From CAYUVH01 sp964448135 (GTDB taxonomy: Bacteria > Verrucomicrobiota > Verrucomicrobiia > Limisphaerales > UBA8199), in contig CAYUVH010000040.1 in the NCBI GenBank assembly GCA_964448135.1, forward strand, positions 16,238 to 80,237: a stretch of DNA of 64,000 bases, in the 5' to 3' direction. Below the pieces are notes generated by a model that saw only the letters and a program-made list of their open reading frames with translations, had not been told where the DNA came from and did not search any database. A program made the translations under genes and the position numbers. Positions within the stretch are counted from its first letter, which is position 1, and each line of letters begins with the position of its first letter. Shown one piece after another: positions 62,543 to 64,000 of the stretch.

Positions 62543-63217
62543 TTATTTAGCCTGGCGGCTGGTTTCGATGGCGTTGCGCAACTGATCGGCGAATTGTTCC
62601 ATGGTGGCTTTCGCGCTCAGCTGGTCCCAGAAACGGCGGCTGGTGGTGGTGTCCAAGCTGGGCGGGCCGCCGGAGGGCTGCGGAGCGCCGGTGCGGAACT
62701 TCTGGACGGCTGCCAGTTGCTGGCCGGTCGAAAGATCGAGGATTTCGCCTTCCACACCCAGGGCGAAGGCGTTGCCCACGGGGTAAGCGGCGGTGATGGC
62801 GGCGCGGATTTCGGCGACGTCCGGGGCCTTTTCCTTCACCAGCTCGCAATGGCCGGTCAGGGCCTTGACGATGTCTTCGCGGAAACGGTTCGCGGCGGCC
62901 TGCTGTTCTTCCTTGGTCAGCGGCGCGCCGTCGAAATCCTTCACGAGCACCACCACCGAGCCGATCATGAACTTCTGGCACTTGCCGAGCTTCTCTTTGT
63001 CCATGTAACGCCAGGTGGAGTCATCCACCTTGACCAGGTTTGCGTAGGTGCTCAGGAACCCGGAGGGTTTGGGCATGGTGGATTTGCAGCCCGCGCCGAT
63101 GGCGACGAACAATGCGAGCGCCACGACGAGCGCGCCCCGACCGAGGAGAACGAGAGGGTTTTGCACAGGATTTGGGTGGTTGAGCAAGCGGCGTTGCTGG
63201 ATGCAGTTGAGTTTCAT
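62543..63217 (-). CDS. DUF3313-like lipoprotein
   Basis: 224 residues. Hydrophobic signal (VVALALFVAIGAGC) with lipobox IGAGC. Mature part begins KSTMPKPSGFLSTYANLVKV, the typical DUF3313 opening, and contains RFREDIVKALTGHCELVKE. Function of the family is unknown. First gene of the seven-gene cluster; 45 bases separate it from the barrel gene. Confidence 0.82.
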   Translation of the reverse strand: MKLNCIQQRRLLNHPNPVQNPLVLLGRGALVVALALFVAIGAGCKSTMPKPSGFLSTYANLVKVDDSTWRYMDKEKLGKCQKFMIGSVVVLVKDFDGAPLTKEEQQAAANRFREDIVKALTGHCELVKEKAPDVAEIRAAITAAYPVGNAFALGVEGEILDLSTGQQLAAVQKFRTGAPQPSGGPPSLDTTTSRRFWDQLSAKATMEQFADQLRNAIETSRQAK

Positions 63218-63332
63218 AAGCCCGTCGGAATCAAAGAAATGCTAATGGAGGATGGCCGTGGAGTCAAGGGGAGCGAGGTTCGCGGCCAGGGCAAACGCAG
63301 CAAAAAATGGCGGGAAATGCGAGCTGCAGATC

Positions 63333-63477
63333 GTAGCGCCGGCTTCCCAGCCTGCGGTATCGCGGATTTCCAATCCGCAGGCCTGGCGATGGCTCTGGAT
63401 CGAAGGGGTTTTCGAACGGCCAGCCGACTGGAAGTCGGCGACACAGTCCCGCCGCGGCGGGAGGAAGCCTGCGCTAC
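63333..63477. repeat. 145-bp MITE-like element with 15-bp terminal inverted repeats
   Basis: GTAGCGCCGGCTTCC (63333-63347) is the reverse complement of GGAAGCCTGCGCTAC (63463-63477) at 14 of 15 bases. Inside are more palindromes: CCTGCGG with CCGCAGG, CGGATT with AATCCG, CCGACT with AGTCGG, and CCCGCCGCGGCGGG. No open frame of its own. Confidence 0.75.
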
Positions 63478-63511
63478 AAATATAGATGCGTTTGCCTTGG
63501 GTTCGCGGCTG

Positions 63512-63539
63512 GCCCGTCTTCGCTTCGCTACGACGCGGC
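63512..63539. repeat. Single copy of the 30-bp CCCGTCTTCGCTTCGC repeat
   Basis: GCCCGTCTTCGCTTCGCTAC then GACGCGGC, the same unit as the tandem array at 63811, followed by GCAAGTTGCAGGTT, a word that also flanks the array. Confidence 0.8.
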
Positions 63540-63600
63540 GAGCAAGTTGCAGGTTTTGGAGCCGTAGCCGGGTCATACGGGTGGGGCCCCCTGCGAGAGG

Positions 63601-63716
63601 TTGTTCTTTAAGTGTTTTTTGGTGTTTTTAGGTGTTTTTCCGTGTGTTTTGAGTGTTCTTTTGGCGTTCCTTGAGTGTTCTTTGCTGTTTCCTTGGTGTT
63701 TTTTGGGGTTTTTTCG
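63601..63716. repeat. T/G-rich degenerate tandem tract
   Basis: Repeated GTGTTTTTTG, GTGTTCTTTTG and related ~9-11-base units. On the minus strand it reads as Lys/Asn/Thr-rich, but it is clearly repeat DNA. Confidence 0.7.
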
Positions 63717-63810
63717 GGAGAGGTGGGACCAGTGGATGAAAAAGTCATGGTGGCAATAGGGGGCATTAGGTGGCAATAGCTGGCGGAGTGGGGAGGTTGA
63801 AAGTTGCAGG

Positions 63811-63930
63811 TTGCCCGTCTTCGCTTCGCTACGACGCGGCACGCCCGTCTTCGCTTCGCTACGACGCGGCACGCCCGCCTTCGCTTCGCTACGACGCGGC
63901 ACGCCCGCCTTCGATTCGCTTCGACGCGGC
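63811..63930. repeat. Four 30-bp tandem repeats
   Basis: Exact period of 30 bases in four copies (63811, 63841, 63871, 63901). Core: CCCGTCTTCGCTTCGCTACG, ending ACGCGGC. The fourth copy has diverged (CGATTCGCTTCGACG). Followed by TGGGTTTGACTGGGTTTGAC. Not a CRISPR: no unique spacers. Confidence 0.9.
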
Positions 63931-64000
63931 AAGCTGGGTTTGACTGGGTTTGACCGTGGACTGAGTAAGGGACGCAAGGGAGGAGAACTGTATCCCCCAA

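Larger units (their letters stand above)
63218..64000. other. Gene-free repeat-rich end of the window (783 bp)
   Basis: No gene supported. Contains a 145-bp element with terminal inverted repeats, a single and a four-copy 30-bp array, and a T/G-rich tandem tract, listed separately. Confidence 0.7.

Noticed and set aside
63811..63930. Possible CRISPR array
   Set aside because: The 30-bp units are contiguous with no unique spacers and no cas genes nearby.
63608..64000. Minus-strand frame with repeated Arg/Ala/Val and Lys/Asn/Thr runs
   Set aside because: Encoded by the 30-bp array and the T/G tract; repeat DNA rather than a gene.
1..64000. tRNA, rRNA, transposase, integrase or prophage genes
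   Set aside because: Scanned by eye on both strands; nothing recognisable was found, though a tRNA could be missed without a dedicated search.

Overview
The window looks like a chromosomal segment of a free-living Verrucomicrobiota bacterium, probably near Pedosphaera/Limisphaerales. This is inferred from gene content, not from a marker gene: very large secreted proteins with autotransporter, delta-60, Ig-like and LamG-like modules, a DUF1800/DUF1501 pair, GH78/GH172/GH13 glycosidases, a DUF2339/DUF3999 pair, high GC, and intergenic spaces full of short dispersed repeats. No rRNA, tRNA, transposase, integrase, phage module or CRISPR array was seen.

Layout. 1-5963: tail of an autotransporter-like protein, gcvT, an L,D-transpeptidase, a trypsin-like lipoprotein and leuA. 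5964-6203: a complete leucine attenuator in front of leuA (promoter, 22-residue leader peptide with seven Leu, antiterminator pairing, terminator). 6204-11760: a membrane-anchored FAD oxidase, a small membrane protein, and two secreted putative carbohydrate-active proteins. 11849-14599: hom and lysC on the minus strand (aspartate pathway). 14791-17019: small secreted or membrane proteins of unknown function. 17129-21572: a glycine-riboswitch-like RNA element, then a tight porin / blue-copper-like protein / hybrid histidine kinase operon. 21777-27693: DUF2339 and DUF3999 membrane proteins; the first carries three exact-period 120-residue repeats. 27755-31816: GH13 and GH78 enzymes. 31817-45000: four very large or secreted proteins (tail-fibre-like, delta-60/Ig/LamG, SGNH hydrolase, GH172, BNR-like/Ig) separated by repeat-rich spacers. 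45060-52172: a DUF1800, DUF1501 and pseudopilin-tail operon. 52359-52666: a small conserved gene broken by a one-base frameshift. 52901-58953: a six-gene sugar or amino-sugar operon (ROK regulator, transaldolase-like, Gfo/Idh/MocA, aldehyde dehydrogenase, NagB-like, PIG-L). 59059-63217: seven minus-strand genes for lipoproteins, an outer-membrane barrel and a 54-residue His-rich membrane protein. 63218-64000: a gene-free stretch of repeats, including a 145-bp element with terminal inverted repeats and a 4 x 30-bp tandem array.

How it fits together. The cell makes its own branched-chain and aspartate-family amino acids (leuA under leucine attenuation, hom, lysC) and invests in degrading plant or microbial polysaccharides (rhamnosidase, GH172, GH13, SGNH esterase-like, GH-like barrels) and in using the sugars released (ROK operon). 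It carries several poorly described envelope systems, of which the copper protein/kinase triad, the DUF1800 operon and the lipoprotein cluster are the best candidates for new biology. The clearest single regulatory discovery is the leucine attenuator.
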